Shown in pieces: positions 45,060 through 54,800 of a stretch of DNA of 64,000 nt. How positions within the stretch are numbered: the stretch's first letter is position 1; every line of letters begins with the position of its first letter. Position numbers and translations under genes: made by a program. Source of the stretch: Micrococcales bacterium (GTDB taxonomy: Bacteria; Actinomycetota; Actinomycetes; Actinomycetales; Dermatophilaceae); NCBI GenBank assembly GCA_021287075.1, contig JAJTBD010000020.1, forward strand, positions 1 to 64,000. Reading direction: 5' to 3'. The notes under the pieces are model-generated. The model saw only the letters and a program-made list of their open reading frames with translations, ran no database searches and had not been told where the DNA came from.

Positions 45060-45731
45060 TCAGCTGTCGAGGCCCTCCGGCTCGCCGGCCGGGCCGGTGT
45101 GGGTGGGCTCCGGGTCGGACAGCTCGCGCCCGCCGAGGGGCCACTCCTCCCAGCGCGTGCACTCCCAACCCGACTCCGGCGAGCCCTCGAGCACGACCAG
45201 GGCGGTGTTGCGCAGCCAGTGCTCCGCCGCGAATTGGGGGTCGACGTTGCGGGCCCGCGCTGCGGCATACGAGCGGATCACCGCGCCGTGGCTGACCATC
45301 ACGACGCACTCCGCGCCCGTGGCCGCGGCCTCGGCGACGACGGAGTCATAGCGCTCCAGGACCTCGATCCCGTTCTCGCCGCCGGGGATTCGCGCGCTCG
45401 GGTCATCCGCCCACCGGAAGGACGTCTCGATATAGCGTTCCAGCGACGGACGGTCGGTGGCCATCTCGAGGTCACCCGCCACGACCTCGCGGATCCCGGG
45501 GCGGACGACCGGCTCCAGTCCCCGCGCCTGGGCGAGCGGGGCCGCGGTCTGCTGGGTCCGCACGAGATTGGAGACATAGAGCGCCTCGATCGGCTCGTCC
45601 GCGAGCGCGGCAGGGATCGCGGCGGCCTGCCGCCGCCCCAGCTCGGTCAGGTCCGCGCCGGGCTCGGCGGTGTCGAGGGCGTGGATGACATTGGAGTGGG
45701 TCTGGCCGTGACGGATCAGCAGCAGGCGCAT
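45060..45731 (-). CDS. Histidine phosphatase family protein
   Basis: A 223-residue phosphoglycerate mutase-like phosphatase. The acceptor His8 is in RHGQTHSN, the second His in VVMVSHGAVIRSY near 150, and Arg in SNLVRTQQTAAPL. A hydrophilic tail of about 25 residues follows. Substrate unknown; distinct from the homologue at 10.9-11.5 kb. The pseudogene fragment begins right behind its stop. Confidence 0.88.
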   Translation of the reverse strand: MRLLLIRHGQTHSNVIHALDTAEPGADLTELGRRQAAAIPAALADEPIEALYVSNLVRTQQTAAPLAQARGLEPVVRPGIREVVAGDLEMATDRPSLERYIETSFRWADDPSARIPGGENGIEVLERYDSVVAEAAATGAECVVMVSHGAVIRSYAAARARNVDPQFAAEHWLRNTALVVLEGSPESGWECTRWEEWPLGGRELSDPEPTHTGPAGEPEGLDS

Positions 45732-45788
45732 GGCCCCATCATCGCCGGTATGCCGTGTGCCCCCGTCACGCGGGTAGCCGCGACGGGG

Positions 45789-46820
45789 TCAGCCGCGGGT
45801 GGAGGCGTCGGTGACCTCGCCGACCAGCTCCTCGATGACGTCCTCGAGGAAGACGACGCCGACGGTCTGGCCGTCCTCGCGCACACAGCGGGCGACGTGG
45901 GCGCCGGTGCGCTGCATGGCCTCGAGCACGTCCTCGACCTCGTCACCCACGGAGACGGTGGCCAGGCGCCGGATCCGCTTGGCCGGCACTGGCTCCCGGC
46001 GCTCGGTCTCGTCGGCGTAGAGGACATCCTTGAGGTGCAGATAGCCCACGAGGTCGCCGTCGTCGGAGAGCACCGGATAGCGCGAGAAGCCGCGCTTGGC
46101 GATGAGCAGCTCGATCTCCTCGGGGGTCGAGGACGGGGTGACCGAGACCAGCGCGTGGAGCGGGACGGCGACGTCCCGGGCGTCCTTGTCGGAGAACTCC
46201 AGCGCGGCGCCCACCAGGTCGGCCCGGTCGTCGGCCACGAGCCCCTCGAGGTGGGACTCATGGACGATGTGGGCGACCTCCTCGGCGGTGAACTCCGAGG
46301 TGACCTCGTCGCGGGGCTCGATGCCCATCGAGCGCACGAGAGACTTCGCGACATGCTCCATGACCCTGATGACCGGCCGGAAGAGACGGGTCAGCCACAG
46401 CAGCGGCGGGACCAGGACCAGGGCGGCCCGGTCGGGGCCGGCGATCGCGAGGTTCTTGGGGATCATCTCGCCGACCACGACGTGCAGATAGACGACAATG
46501 AGCAGGGCCAGCGCCAAGGCACCGCCCTCGGCAAAGTGCTCCGGCACCCCCGCGGTCTCGAGCACGGGCACGAGGAAATGGTGGAGCGCCGCCTCGGAGA
46601 CCGCGCCCAGCAGGACCGAGCAGAGCGTGATGCCGAGCTGGGCACACGCGAGCAGCGAGCCCATCATCTCCAGAGCCTCGAGGCAGGCCTGCGCGCGCTT
46701 GCTGCCCTCCTCCGCGAGGGGCTCGAGCTGACTGCGGCGGGCGGCCATGGCCGCGAACTCCGCCCCGACGAAGAACGCGTTGAGCAGCAGGAGCAGGACC
46801 GTGACGAGGAGCGGGATCAT
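45789..46820 (-). CDS. CNNM/CorC-type membrane protein with CBS pair
   Basis: A 343-residue protein with a DUF21 (CNNM) transmembrane domain (about 1-185; VTVLLLLLNAFFVGAEFAAMAARRSQLE and VVVGEMIPKNLAI) and a cytosolic CBS pair (about 205-335, including FSRYPVLSDDGDLVGYLHLKDVL and EDGQTVGVVFLEDVIEELVGEV). It lacks the C-terminal CorC/HlyC domain found in its partner. Such proteins export magnesium or cobalt; the label hemolysin is historical. Its ATG overlaps the stop of the upstream paralogue. Confidence 0.9.
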   Translation of the reverse strand: MIPLLVTVLLLLLNAFFVGAEFAAMAARRSQLEPLAEEGSKRAQACLEALEMMGSLLACAQLGITLCSVLLGAVSEAALHHFLVPVLETAGVPEHFAEGGALALALLIVVYLHVVVGEMIPKNLAIAGPDRAALVLVPPLLWLTRLFRPVIRVMEHVAKSLVRSMGIEPRDEVTSEFTAEEVAHIVHESHLEGLVADDRADLVGAALEFSDKDARDVAVPLHALVSVTPSSTPEEIELLIAKRGFSRYPVLSDDGDLVGYLHLKDVLYADETERREPVPAKRIRRLATVSVGDEVEDVLEAMQRTGAHVARCVREDGQTVGVVFLEDVIEELVGEVTDASTRG

Positions 46821-48199
46821 GCCGTCCCTCCGGGCTTGCACGCCACGGTCGCGCCTCCGGACGGCGCTGGCGACGCGTCCGCGCCGGCCCCACCAGTCGC
46901 GTGGTCGGCCCGCGGCGAGAATCGCAGCCGGTCGACCCGGTGGCCGTCCATGTCGACGACGCTGACGTCCCAGCCGGGCACGCGCACGACATCACCGACG
47001 CTGGGCACCCGCCCAAGCGAGGCCATGACAAAGCCGCCGACGGTCTCATAGGCAGGGCTCTCCGGCACCTTGGCGTGCAGCCGGTCGGCCACCTCGTCGG
47101 GCCGCCACAGGCCGGGCACGCTCCAGGAACCGTCGCGCATCCGCCGGCCCGTCGTCCCCGAGCGGTCGTGCTCGTCGGCGACATCGCCGACGATCTCCTC
47201 GACGACGTCCTCGAGCGTGACGACACCGGCAGTGCCACCGTATTCGTCCACGACGATCGCGAGCTGGAAACCGCTCTCGCGCAACAGGACCAGCAGGGGG
47301 TCGAGGCGCAGCGTCTCGGGCACGAGCAGCGGGTCGCTCATCAGCGCCGAGACCGGCACGTCATGGCGTTTGGCGTGGGGCACCCCGAGGGCGCGCTTGA
47401 CGTGGACGACGCCGTCGATGTCGTCCCAGCCGTCCCCCATCACCGGGAAGCGCGAGTGCCCTGAGGAGCGCGCCAGCTGCACGACGTCGTATGCCGTGGC
47501 CGTGCGCTCGACGGCGAACGACTTCATCCGCGGGCTCATCACGTCGGCCGCGGTCTGGTCGCCGAAGACGAGCGACTTGGCCACCAGCCGCGCCGTGCCC
47601 GCGTCGAGCGTCCCGGCCTCGGCAGAGCGCTGCACGAGCGAGCTGAGCTCCTGGGGCGTGCGCGCCGAGGACAGCTCCTCCTGCGGCTCCACCCCCACCG
47701 CGCGCAGGAAGGCATTGGCCGACCCGTTGAGCAGGGCGATCAGCGGCCTGGCCAGCAGCGAGAAGACCCGCACCGGCCGCACGACCCGTTTGGCGGTCTG
47801 GAGCGGCGCGGAGATCCCCAGGAACTGCGGCACGAGCTCGCCGACGACCATCGAGAAGAGCGTGGCCAGCACTAGGGCCAGCCCCGCGGCGACCGACGTC
47901 AGCGTCGTCCCGGTCAGGCCGGCCGACGCGAGCGGTCCGCGCAGCAGTCCCCCGATGCCGGGCGCCGCGAGATAGCCAAAGACCAGGGTGGTCAGGGTGA
48001 TACCCACCTGCGCCGCGGACAGCTGCGTGGACAGCGAGCGCAGCGAGGTCACCACCGCGTCGGCCGCCTGGTCGCCATCGTCGGCGGCACGCTGCACCGA
48101 GGGCCGGTCGAGGGCGACGAGTGAGAACTCCAGGGCGACGAAGATGGCGGTGCCGATCGTCAGGACGACGCTCGCGAGCACGAGCAACCACTCGGTCAT
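46817..48199 (-). CDS. CNNM/CorC-type membrane protein with CBS pair and CorC domain
   Basis: A 460-residue paralogue of the downstream gene: DUF21 domain (about 1-190, VVLTIGTAIFVALEFSLVALDRPSVQ, VVGELVPQFLGI), CBS pair (about 215-335, SRFPVMGDGWDDIDGVVHVKRAL, AIVVDEYGGTAGVVTLEDVVEEIVGDV), and CorC/HlyC C-terminal domain (about 350-435). Paired tandem DUF21 genes with an ATGA overlap suggest a heteromeric transporter. It is divergent from the ABC exporter genes. Confidence 0.9.
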   Translation of the reverse strand: MTEWLLVLASVVLTIGTAIFVALEFSLVALDRPSVQRAADDGDQAADAVVTSLRSLSTQLSAAQVGITLTTLVFGYLAAPGIGGLLRGPLASAGLTGTTLTSVAAGLALVLATLFSMVVGELVPQFLGISAPLQTAKRVVRPVRVFSLLARPLIALLNGSANAFLRAVGVEPQEELSSARTPQELSSLVQRSAEAGTLDAGTARLVAKSLVFGDQTAADVMSPRMKSFAVERTATAYDVVQLARSSGHSRFPVMGDGWDDIDGVVHVKRALGVPHAKRHDVPVSALMSDPLLVPETLRLDPLLVLLRESGFQLAIVVDEYGGTAGVVTLEDVVEEIVGDVADEHDRSGTTGRRMRDGSWSVPGLWRPDEVADRLHAKVPESPAYETVGGFVMASLGRVPSVGDVVRVPGWDVSVVDMDGHRVDRLRFSPRADHATGGAGADASPAPSGGATVACKPGGTA

Positions 48200-48220
48200 A
48201 GTGGCGCCGATTCTAGGTGA

Positions 48221-48254
48221 GGTATGCCGCGGCGGCGCGTCCGCGCGGCATACC
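48221..48254. repeat. GGTATGCCGCG/CGCGGCATACC inverted repeat in a divergent gap
   Basis: Arms of 11 bp separated by 12 bases lie between the 5' ends of the CNNM gene and the ABC gene, where no transcript should end. Confidence 0.75.
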
Positions 48255-48341
48255 CACTCCGGGGGGTGGGGCTGTCCCCAGGGCGCGCCGGGGTGTCAGC
48301 CCTTTTGACCCTGACGCCGGGTGACCCCCGACAATGGAGGC

Positions 48342-48368
48342 ATGAGTGAGATGCAGGGGGCCCCATGA
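48342..48368 (+). CDS. Possible 8-codon leader ORF before the ABC ATPase
   Basis: After AATGGAGGC an ATG opens the frame MSEMQGAP and stops at a TGA that overlaps the ATG of the ABC gene (ATGA). The purine stretch is close to the start. It could couple translation or be chance; no conservation data are available. Confidence 0.3.
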   Translation: MSEMQGAP

Positions 48369-49591
48369 CCGCCGGTGCACGCATCGAGGTGCGTGACCTG
48401 ACCAAGAGGTTCGGCAGCTTCGTCGCCGTCGACCACCTCAGTTTTGACGTCGAGCCGGGCCGGATCACCGGCTTCCTCGGCCCGAACGGCGCCGGCAAGA
48501 CGACGTCGCTGCGGATGCTGCTCGGCCTGATCAAGGCCACGAGCGGCAGCGCGACGATCGGCGGGCAGCGCTATCGCGACCTTAAGGACCCCATCAACGT
48601 GGTGGGCTCCGCGCTCGAAGCGACCAACTTCCACCCCGGCCGCACCGGCCGCGACCACCTGCGTGTGCTGGCGGCCACGGCCGGCATCAGCGACAGACGC
48701 GTCGACGAGATGCTCGAGCTGACCGGCATCCCCGCGGCCGCGCGCAAGAGGGCCGGCGGCTACTCCATGGGCATGCGCCAGCGCCTCGGACTGGCCGCGG
48801 CCCTGTTGGGCGACCCCAAGGTGCTCATCCTCGACGAGCCCGCCAACGGCCTTGACCCAGAGGGCATCCGGTGGCTGCGCGGCTTCCTGCGCTATCTCTC
48901 GGGCGAGGGCAAGACCATCCTGATCTCCAGCCACATGCTCCAGGAGGTCGAGCAGACCGTCGACGACGTCGTCATCATCAGCAACGGCCGGCTGGTCAAG
49001 CAGGGCACGATCGCCCAGCTGCACGGCCGCCCCAAGCTCGAGGTGCGCACGACCGACCGTGAGCGCCTCGCCGGGGCGCTGCGGATCGCCGACGTCACGA
49101 GCGAGGACCTGGGCGCCGACGGCCTGGTCGCCCACACCGACGACCTGCGCCTGGTGGGCGATGTCGCGCTGCGGGCCGGGCTGCCGATCTATGAGCTCAA
49201 GACCAAGCAGACCGACCTCGAGTCGCTCTTCTTCGAGCTGACCGAGGGCCAGAACCGCAACCTCGGCGACGGCGGCCAGCCGGGCTTACCCGGCGCCGAC
49301 GGGCAGGTCGCCGGCATGGGCCATGCCCAGACGGCCGGCGAGCCGGTGCGTGACCTGTCGGGCAGCGCGGGCGGCGCCACCGCGGCCGGCCCCAGCGCGT
49401 CGACGGCCGCGGCGTCCGAGCCGGGCGAGGCGACCGGGCACGCGAGCGACCCGACGGGCGGCGACGCGGCATACGACCACCGCGACGTCAGTCGCGAGCC
49501 GGCCCGGCCCAAGGAGGCGCCCGAGCGCGACTGGCGGGCGGCACCGACCGAGCGAGACGCCCAGCAGGGCAACGAGGGGGCGAACGAGTGA
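48365..49591 (+). CDS. ABC transporter ATP-binding protein with long C-terminal extension
   Basis: A 408-residue ABC ATPase of the drug/antibiotic exporter class. Walker A GPNGAGKTTS is at 39-48, signature YSMGMRQRLGLAAALL near 140, Walker B VLILDEPANGLDPEG near 157. The ABC-2 associated DUF4162-like region ends near 298; the last 110 residues are Gly/Ala/Asp-rich low complexity ending in charged repeats. The permease gene follows with overlapping stop/start. Substrate unknown. Confidence 0.92.
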   Translation: MTAGARIEVRDLTKRFGSFVAVDHLSFDVEPGRITGFLGPNGAGKTTSLRMLLGLIKATSGSATIGGQRYRDLKDPINVVGSALEATNFHPGRTGRDHLRVLAATAGISDRRVDEMLELTGIPAAARKRAGGYSMGMRQRLGLAAALLGDPKVLILDEPANGLDPEGIRWLRGFLRYLSGEGKTILISSHMLQEVEQTVDDVVIISNGRLVKQGTIAQLHGRPKLEVRTTDRERLAGALRIADVTSEDLGADGLVAHTDDLRLVGDVALRAGLPIYELKTKQTDLESLFFELTEGQNRNLGDGGQPGLPGADGQVAGMGHAQTAGEPVRDLSGSAGGATAAGPSASTAAASEPGEATGHASDPTGGDAAYDHRDVSREPARPKEAPERDWRAAPTERDAQQGNEGANE

Positions 49592-50388
49592 TGGGCCGCG
49601 CGATCAAGGCGGAGTTCCGCAAGTTCTTCACGACCCGCATGTGGTGGGGCATGGCCATCGCGATGCTCGTCGCCGGGGCGGCATTCGCCGGCCTCTTTGG
49701 CTGGATGCTCACCGACCAGGCCCAGATGGGCTCGGAGGGGGCACCGACCGGCACCAAGGAGCAGATCGTCAACTCGGTCTACACCGGCGGGCTGTCGATC
49801 GGCTACCTGCTGACCCTGACGATCGGCATCATGCAGATCGGCTCCGAATACCGGCACAAGACGATCACCAGCACCTTCCTGTCGGTGCCGCGGCGGGTCA
49901 AGGCGATGTTCGCCAAGGTCATCGCCCTGATCGGGATCGGCAGCTTCTATGGGCTGCTGTCCCTGATCGGCTCCGTCGCCGTCGGGGCGATCGTCCTCAA
50001 CGCGCGTGGCTGGGAGCCCTTCCCCACCTCCGGCGTCTGGCGCACCCTCGCCCTGAGCCTGCTCGTGCTCGCCCTGTGGGCCCTCATCGGTCTCGGCGTC
50101 GGCATCCTCATCCCCAACCAGGTCGCCGCGATCCTCATCGCGATCGGTGTCGCCTGGATCATCGAGCCGCTCGCCGGCCTGCTGATCGGCAGCCTGTGGG
50201 ACTGGGGCCAGGAGCACGTCGTGAAGTTCCTGCCCTCGAGCGCGACCAATGCCATGGTCAACGGCGTGACAAACCCCGGCATGGGCAGCCAGCTCGAGTG
50301 GTGGGGCGGTGCCCTCACGCTCGCGGCCTATGCCGCAGTGCTGGCCGGCCTGGGCATCTGGCGCACCACCCGCCGCGACATCAGCTGA
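49591..50388 (+). CDS. ABC-2 type transporter permease
   Basis: A 265-residue permease with six predicted helices, beginning IKAEFRKFFTTRMWWGMAIAMLVAGAAFAGLFG and typical of ABC-2 exporters (GSEYRHKTITSTFLSVPRR near 85). The ATG at 49591 overlaps the TGA of the ATPase gene; GTG at 49588 is an alternative. Acts with the upstream ATPase. Confidence 0.9.
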   Translation: MGRAIKAEFRKFFTTRMWWGMAIAMLVAGAAFAGLFGWMLTDQAQMGSEGAPTGTKEQIVNSVYTGGLSIGYLLTLTIGIMQIGSEYRHKTITSTFLSVPRRVKAMFAKVIALIGIGSFYGLLSLIGSVAVGAIVLNARGWEPFPTSGVWRTLALSLLVLALWALIGLGVGILIPNQVAAILIAIGVAWIIEPLAGLLIGSLWDWGQEHVVKFLPSSATNAMVNGVTNPGMGSQLEWWGGALTLAAYAAVLAGLGIWRTTRRDIS

Positions 50389-50412
50389 GCCGGACACGGC
50401 ATACCGGCTCAT

Positions 50413-50446
50413 GCGGGCCCCTCACCGACCAGGGTGGGGGGCCCGC
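50413..50446 (+). terminator. Hairpin after the ABC permease
   Basis: GCGGGCCCC pairs with GGGGCCCGC, with further inner pairing, 24 bases after the stop. A GTATGCCGCGG follows at 50449. Confidence 0.65.
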
Positions 50447-50583
50447 CCGTATGCCGCGGGGCGGCGCAGGCACGCCACGGCGCACCGGCGCACCCGCGGG
50501 GTTTCCGCTATCGGGGGGCCTGCCGTTAACGTGCAGTGACGCGTATCCTGCGCGGACATCTCTGTTCAGGGAGCAGTTTCACG

Positions 50584-51591
50584 GTGGAGACCGAGCACGA
50601 CACGCGCCGCGCCGACCGCAGGAGCAGCCGCAAGGCGCTCGCTGGCCTGCTGGTGCTCCTTGTCCTGCTGCCGCTGGCGGCCGTGGCCGGCTATGTCGGC
50701 CATCTCGACCGCACGGCAGCCGGCAACATCAAACGCGAGCAGCTCCTGCCCAGCGCCCCAGGCGAGGAAGAGACGGCCACCGGTGCCGCGACGGCGGGAG
50801 CCACCCCAACACCGGGCAGGTCGCCCGCGGCCAACTCCCCCGGCATGGACTACCTGGTCATCGGCTCCGACGCGCGGCCGGGCGACGCCGCCTCGCGCTC
50901 GGACGTGATGGTGCTCGTGCACGTGCCCAGGGACCGCTCCAAGGTCTACATGGTCCACATCCCTCGCGACCTCTATGTCGACATCCCCGGCCGGGGCAAG
51001 GACAAGCTCAACGCCGCCTACGCCTACGGCGGGGCGCGCCTGCTCGTCTCGACCATCCAGGACCTCTACGGCGTGCGGATCGACCACGTCGCCAAGACCG
51101 ACTTCGAGGGCTTCAAGAAGATGACCGACGCCGTCGGCGGGGTCGACATCGACGTCGCCGAGGCCTCCCCCGGCTTCCCGACCGGCCGGATGCACATGGA
51201 CGGCGAGCAGGCCCTCGCATTCGTCCGCGAGCGCTACTCGCTCAGCGAGGGTGACATCTCCCGCGGCCAGCGCCAGCAGGCCTTCCTCAAGGCGATGCTG
51301 ATGAAGGCGGTCAGCCCCTCGGTGCTGCTCAACCCCTCGAAGTTCAGCGCGTTTGTCGACGCGACGACGGACAACCTCGTCGTCGACGAGGGGCTGACGA
51401 TGTCCAAGGTGCGCTCTGAGGCGCTGAAGATGCGCTCGATCCGCGGCGGCGACGTCGTCTTCCTGACCTCGCCCTACGCCGGCTTCGGCACCGGCCCCGG
51501 CGGCGCCTCGATCGTCCAGCTCGACAAGGCCAAGACCGCCGCGCTCGGCAAGGCGCTCGCCACGGACTCGATGTCCTCCTACACCCCCTGA
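50584..51591 (+). CDS. LytR-CpsA-Psr (LCP) family cell-wall glycopolymer ligase
   Basis: A 335-residue membrane-anchored protein. Short basic cytoplasmic N terminus, one transmembrane helix at about 18-38 (ALAGLLVLLVLLPLAAVAGYVG), then the extracellular LCP domain from about 95 with IGSDARPGDAASRSDVMVLVHV, VHIPRDLYVDIPGRGKDKLNAAYAYGG and FVRERYSLSEGDISRGQRQQAFL, which hold the Asp/Arg residues binding polyprenyl pyrophosphate and Mg. It attaches teichoic-type or capsular polymers to peptidoglycan. The GTG at 50584 has GGGAG upstream. Confidence 0.92.
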   Translation: METEHDTRRADRRSSRKALAGLLVLLVLLPLAAVAGYVGHLDRTAAGNIKREQLLPSAPGEEETATGAATAGATPTPGRSPAANSPGMDYLVIGSDARPGDAASRSDVMVLVHVPRDRSKVYMVHIPRDLYVDIPGRGKDKLNAAYAYGGARLLVSTIQDLYGVRIDHVAKTDFEGFKKMTDAVGGVDIDVAEASPGFPTGRMHMDGEQALAFVRERYSLSEGDISRGQRQQAFLKAMLMKAVSPSVLLNPSKFSAFVDATTDNLVVDEGLTMSKVRSEALKMRSIRGGDVVFLTSPYAGFGTGPGGASIVQLDKAKTAALGKALATDSMSSYTP

Positions 51592-51728
51592 GCGCCTTAC
51601 CCACCCCTCGCGCAGCTGCCCAAGGTGGGCAGGACAGCGCGACGGGGCCCGTGCCGACGCGGGGGCGCGCGGCATATGCCCGCTCACCGACCCACGCGAC
51701 CGGTCGCACCACATTCGTGGACCGGCCG

Positions 51729-51756
51729 TTACGTACGTACCGGTCACCGGTAGGCT
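51729..51756 (+). promoter_or_regulatory. Candidate kgd promoter
   Basis: TTACGT and TAGGCT are separated by 16 bases, about 55-80 bases before the kgd start. The spacer contains directly repeated ACCGGTC/ACCGGT within GTACGTAC sequence. The match to -35 is partial; the -10 is typical for high-GC actinobacteria. Confidence 0.5.
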
Positions 51757-51809
51757 GGTTGGGACTGTGAGCCCCGTCATCGTCGACACAGCGAAAGAGG
51801 CGTATCCGC

Positions 51810-54800
51810 GTGCCAGAGCAGCTTCCGTCCAGCGATCCCATGGCGGCCTTCGGCCCCAACGAGTGGCTCGTGGATGAGCTCTACGATCAGTTCAAGAAGG
51901 ACCGCAACTCGGTCGACCGTGCCTGGTGGGAGTTCTTCGAGGGCTACACCCCGCACGAGGGCGACTCGGGCAAGGGCGGCTCCAACGGCTCGGGCGCGAA
52001 GTCGTCCAACGGCGACAAGCCCGCCGAGTCCAGGCCGGAGGCCAAGCCGGCGGTGCCGGCCACCAGGCCCGAGGCCAGCAAGGCCGACGGCACCAAGCCG
52101 GGCGGTGACAAGCCGGCCGAGTCCAAGGCTGCCGACAAGAGCGCCGAGGCCGCCGCGGCCGAGGAGGCCAAGACGACCGCCGCCAAGTCGTCTGCCGCCA
52201 AGTCGTCTGCGGCCAAGCAGGCCGAGGCCAAGGAGACCCAGCCCAAGCCGGCCGACGCTCCGGCCGCGGCCGCCGCCAGGGAAGAGGCCAAGCCAAAGCC
52301 CCGCGACCCGCAGAAGCCCAAGGACTCCGGCCCCCAGGAGGAGACCGAGCTCCTCCCGATCCGTGGTGCCGCCGCGCGGGTCGTGACCAACATGGAGGCC
52401 TCCCTGCGGGTCCCGACCGCGACGTCCCTGCGCCAGGTGCCGGCCAAGCTGCTGATCGACAACCGCATCATCATCAACAACCACCTCAAGCGCACGCGCG
52501 GTGGCAAGGTCTCCTTCACCCACCTCATCGGCTACGCCATGGTCAAGGCCCTGGCCGAGATGCCGGTGATGAACTACGGGTTCACGGTCAAGGACGGCAA
52601 GCCGCACCTGGTCAAGCCGGCCCACGTCAACCTCGGCATCGCCATCGACATGCAGAAGCCGGACGGCCCGCGCCAGCTGCTCGTGCCGAGCGTGAAGTCC
52701 GCCGAGAAGATGGACTTCAGCCACTTCTGGGGCGCCTACGAGGAGATCGTCAAGAAGGCCCGCAACGGCAAGCTGACGGTGGAGGACTTCCAGGGCACCT
52801 CTATCTCGCTGACCAACCCCGGCGGCATCGGCACCAACTCCTCGGTCCCGCGCCTCATGCAGGGCCAGGGCACCATCATCGGTGTCGGCTCGCTCGAGTA
52901 CCCGGCGATGTGGCAGGGCGCCTCCCAGGAGACGCTCAACCGCAACGCCGTCTCCAAGATCCTGACGCTGACCTCGACCTATGACCACCGCATCATCCAG
53001 GGTGCCGAGTCGGGCGAGTTCCTCAAGGTCATGCACGCCCTGCTGCTGGGCGAGGGCGGATTCTACGACGAGATCTTCGAGAGCCTGCGCATCCCCTACG
53101 AGCCGGTGCGCTGGGTCCAGGACATCTCCACCAGCCACGACGACGACATCAACAAGACCGCCCGCGTGCAGGAGCTCATCCACTCCTACCGCGTGCGTGG
53201 TCACCTGATGGCCGACACCGACCCGCTGGAGTACCGCCAGCGTCGTCACCCCGACCTCGACATCACCAGCCACGGCCTGACCCTGTGGGACCTCGAGCGC
53301 GAGTTCGCCACCGGCGGGTTCGGCGGCGAGGGCCTGATGACGCTGCGCCGGATCCTCGGCACGCTGCGTGACTCCTACTGCCGCACCGTCGGCGCGGAGT
53401 ACATGCACATCCAGGATCCCGACCAGCGCCGCTGGCTTCAGAGCCACCTCGAGGTGGGCTACGCCAAGCCCTCCCCCGAGGAGCAGAAGCGCATCCTGCG
53501 CCGCCTCAACGCCGCGGAGGCCTTCGAAACCTTCCTCCAGACCAAGTTCGTCGGCCAGAAGCGCTTCTCGCTCGAGGGCGGCGAGTCTGTCATCGCGATC
53601 CTCGACCGCGTGCTCTCGCGCGCCGCCGAGGACAAGCTCGACGAGGTCTGCATCGGTATGCCGCACCGCGGCCGCCTCAACGTCCTGGCCAACATCGCGG
53701 GCAAGTCCTACGGCCAGATCTTCCGCGAGTTCGAGGGCAGGCAGGACCCACGCTCGGTCCAGGGCTCCGGCGACGTGAAGTACCACCTCGGCACCGAGGG
53801 CGAGTTCACCGCCGAGGACGGCTCGACCACCAAGGTCTACCTCGCAGCCAACCCCTCGCACCTCGAGGCGGTCAACCCCGTCCTCGAGGGCATCGTCCGC
53901 GCCAAGCAGGACCGCCTCAACCGGGCCGGCGAGGACTTCCCGGTGCTCCCGATCCTCATGCACGGCGACGCGGCATTCGCCGGTCAGGGTGTCGTGGCCG
54001 AGACACTCAACCTCTCGCAGCTGCGCGGCTACCGCACCGGCGGCACCATCCACGTCATCGTCAACAACCAGGTCGGCTTCACGACCTCGCCGAGCTCGAG
54101 CCGCAGCTCGACCTACTGCACCGACGTGGCCCGGATGATCCAGGCGCCGATCTTCCACGTCAACGGCGACGATCCCGAGGCGTGCGTGCGCGTGGCCGAG
54201 CTGGCCTACGAGTACCGCCAGCGCTTCGCCAAGGACGTCGTCATCGACATCGTCTGCTACCGCCGCCGCGGTCACAACGAGGGCGACGACCCGTCGATGA
54301 CCCAGCCGCTGATGTACAACCTCATCGAGGCCAAGCGCTCGGTCCGCAAGCTCTACACCGAGGCCCTGGTCGGTCGAGGCGACCTCTCCATGGAGGACGC
54401 CGAGGCCGTGCTCCGCGACTACCAGCAGCAGCTGGAGCGGGTCTTCGTCGAGACCAAGGAGGCCATGAAGTCCGCGGACGACGGCCGCCAGAGCGACCCG
54501 AGCCGCGCCGGCACCGATGTGGAGGAGGAGAAGGGCCTGGAGCCGCCCAAGACCTCCACGTCCGATGCCACCAAGCACGACGCCACCCAGACTGCGGTGC
54601 CGGCCGACGAGCTGCAGCACATCGGCGACATGTTCGTCTCGCCGCCACCGGGCTTCACCATCCACCCCAAGCTCAAGCAGGCGATGGACAAGCGCGCTGC
54701 GTCGGTCCGCGAGGGCGGCATCGACTGGGCGACCGGTGAGCTGCTGGCCTTCGGCTCGCTGCTCAAGGAGGGCACGCCCGTCCGCCTGGCCGGTCAGGAC

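Noticed and set aside
44587..45060. Genomic island inserted at tRNA-Arg
   Set aside because: No integrase, no repeat of the tRNA 3' end and only one gene remnant were found.
45789..48199. Hemolysin genes
   Set aside because: The DUF21-CBS architecture is that of CNNM/CorC ion transporters; the hemolysin name is historical.
51600..51728. Additional gene between the LCP ligase and kgd
   Set aside because: No frame with a plausible start, ribosome site or recognisable protein; only a CGGCATATGCC-like sequence near 51670.
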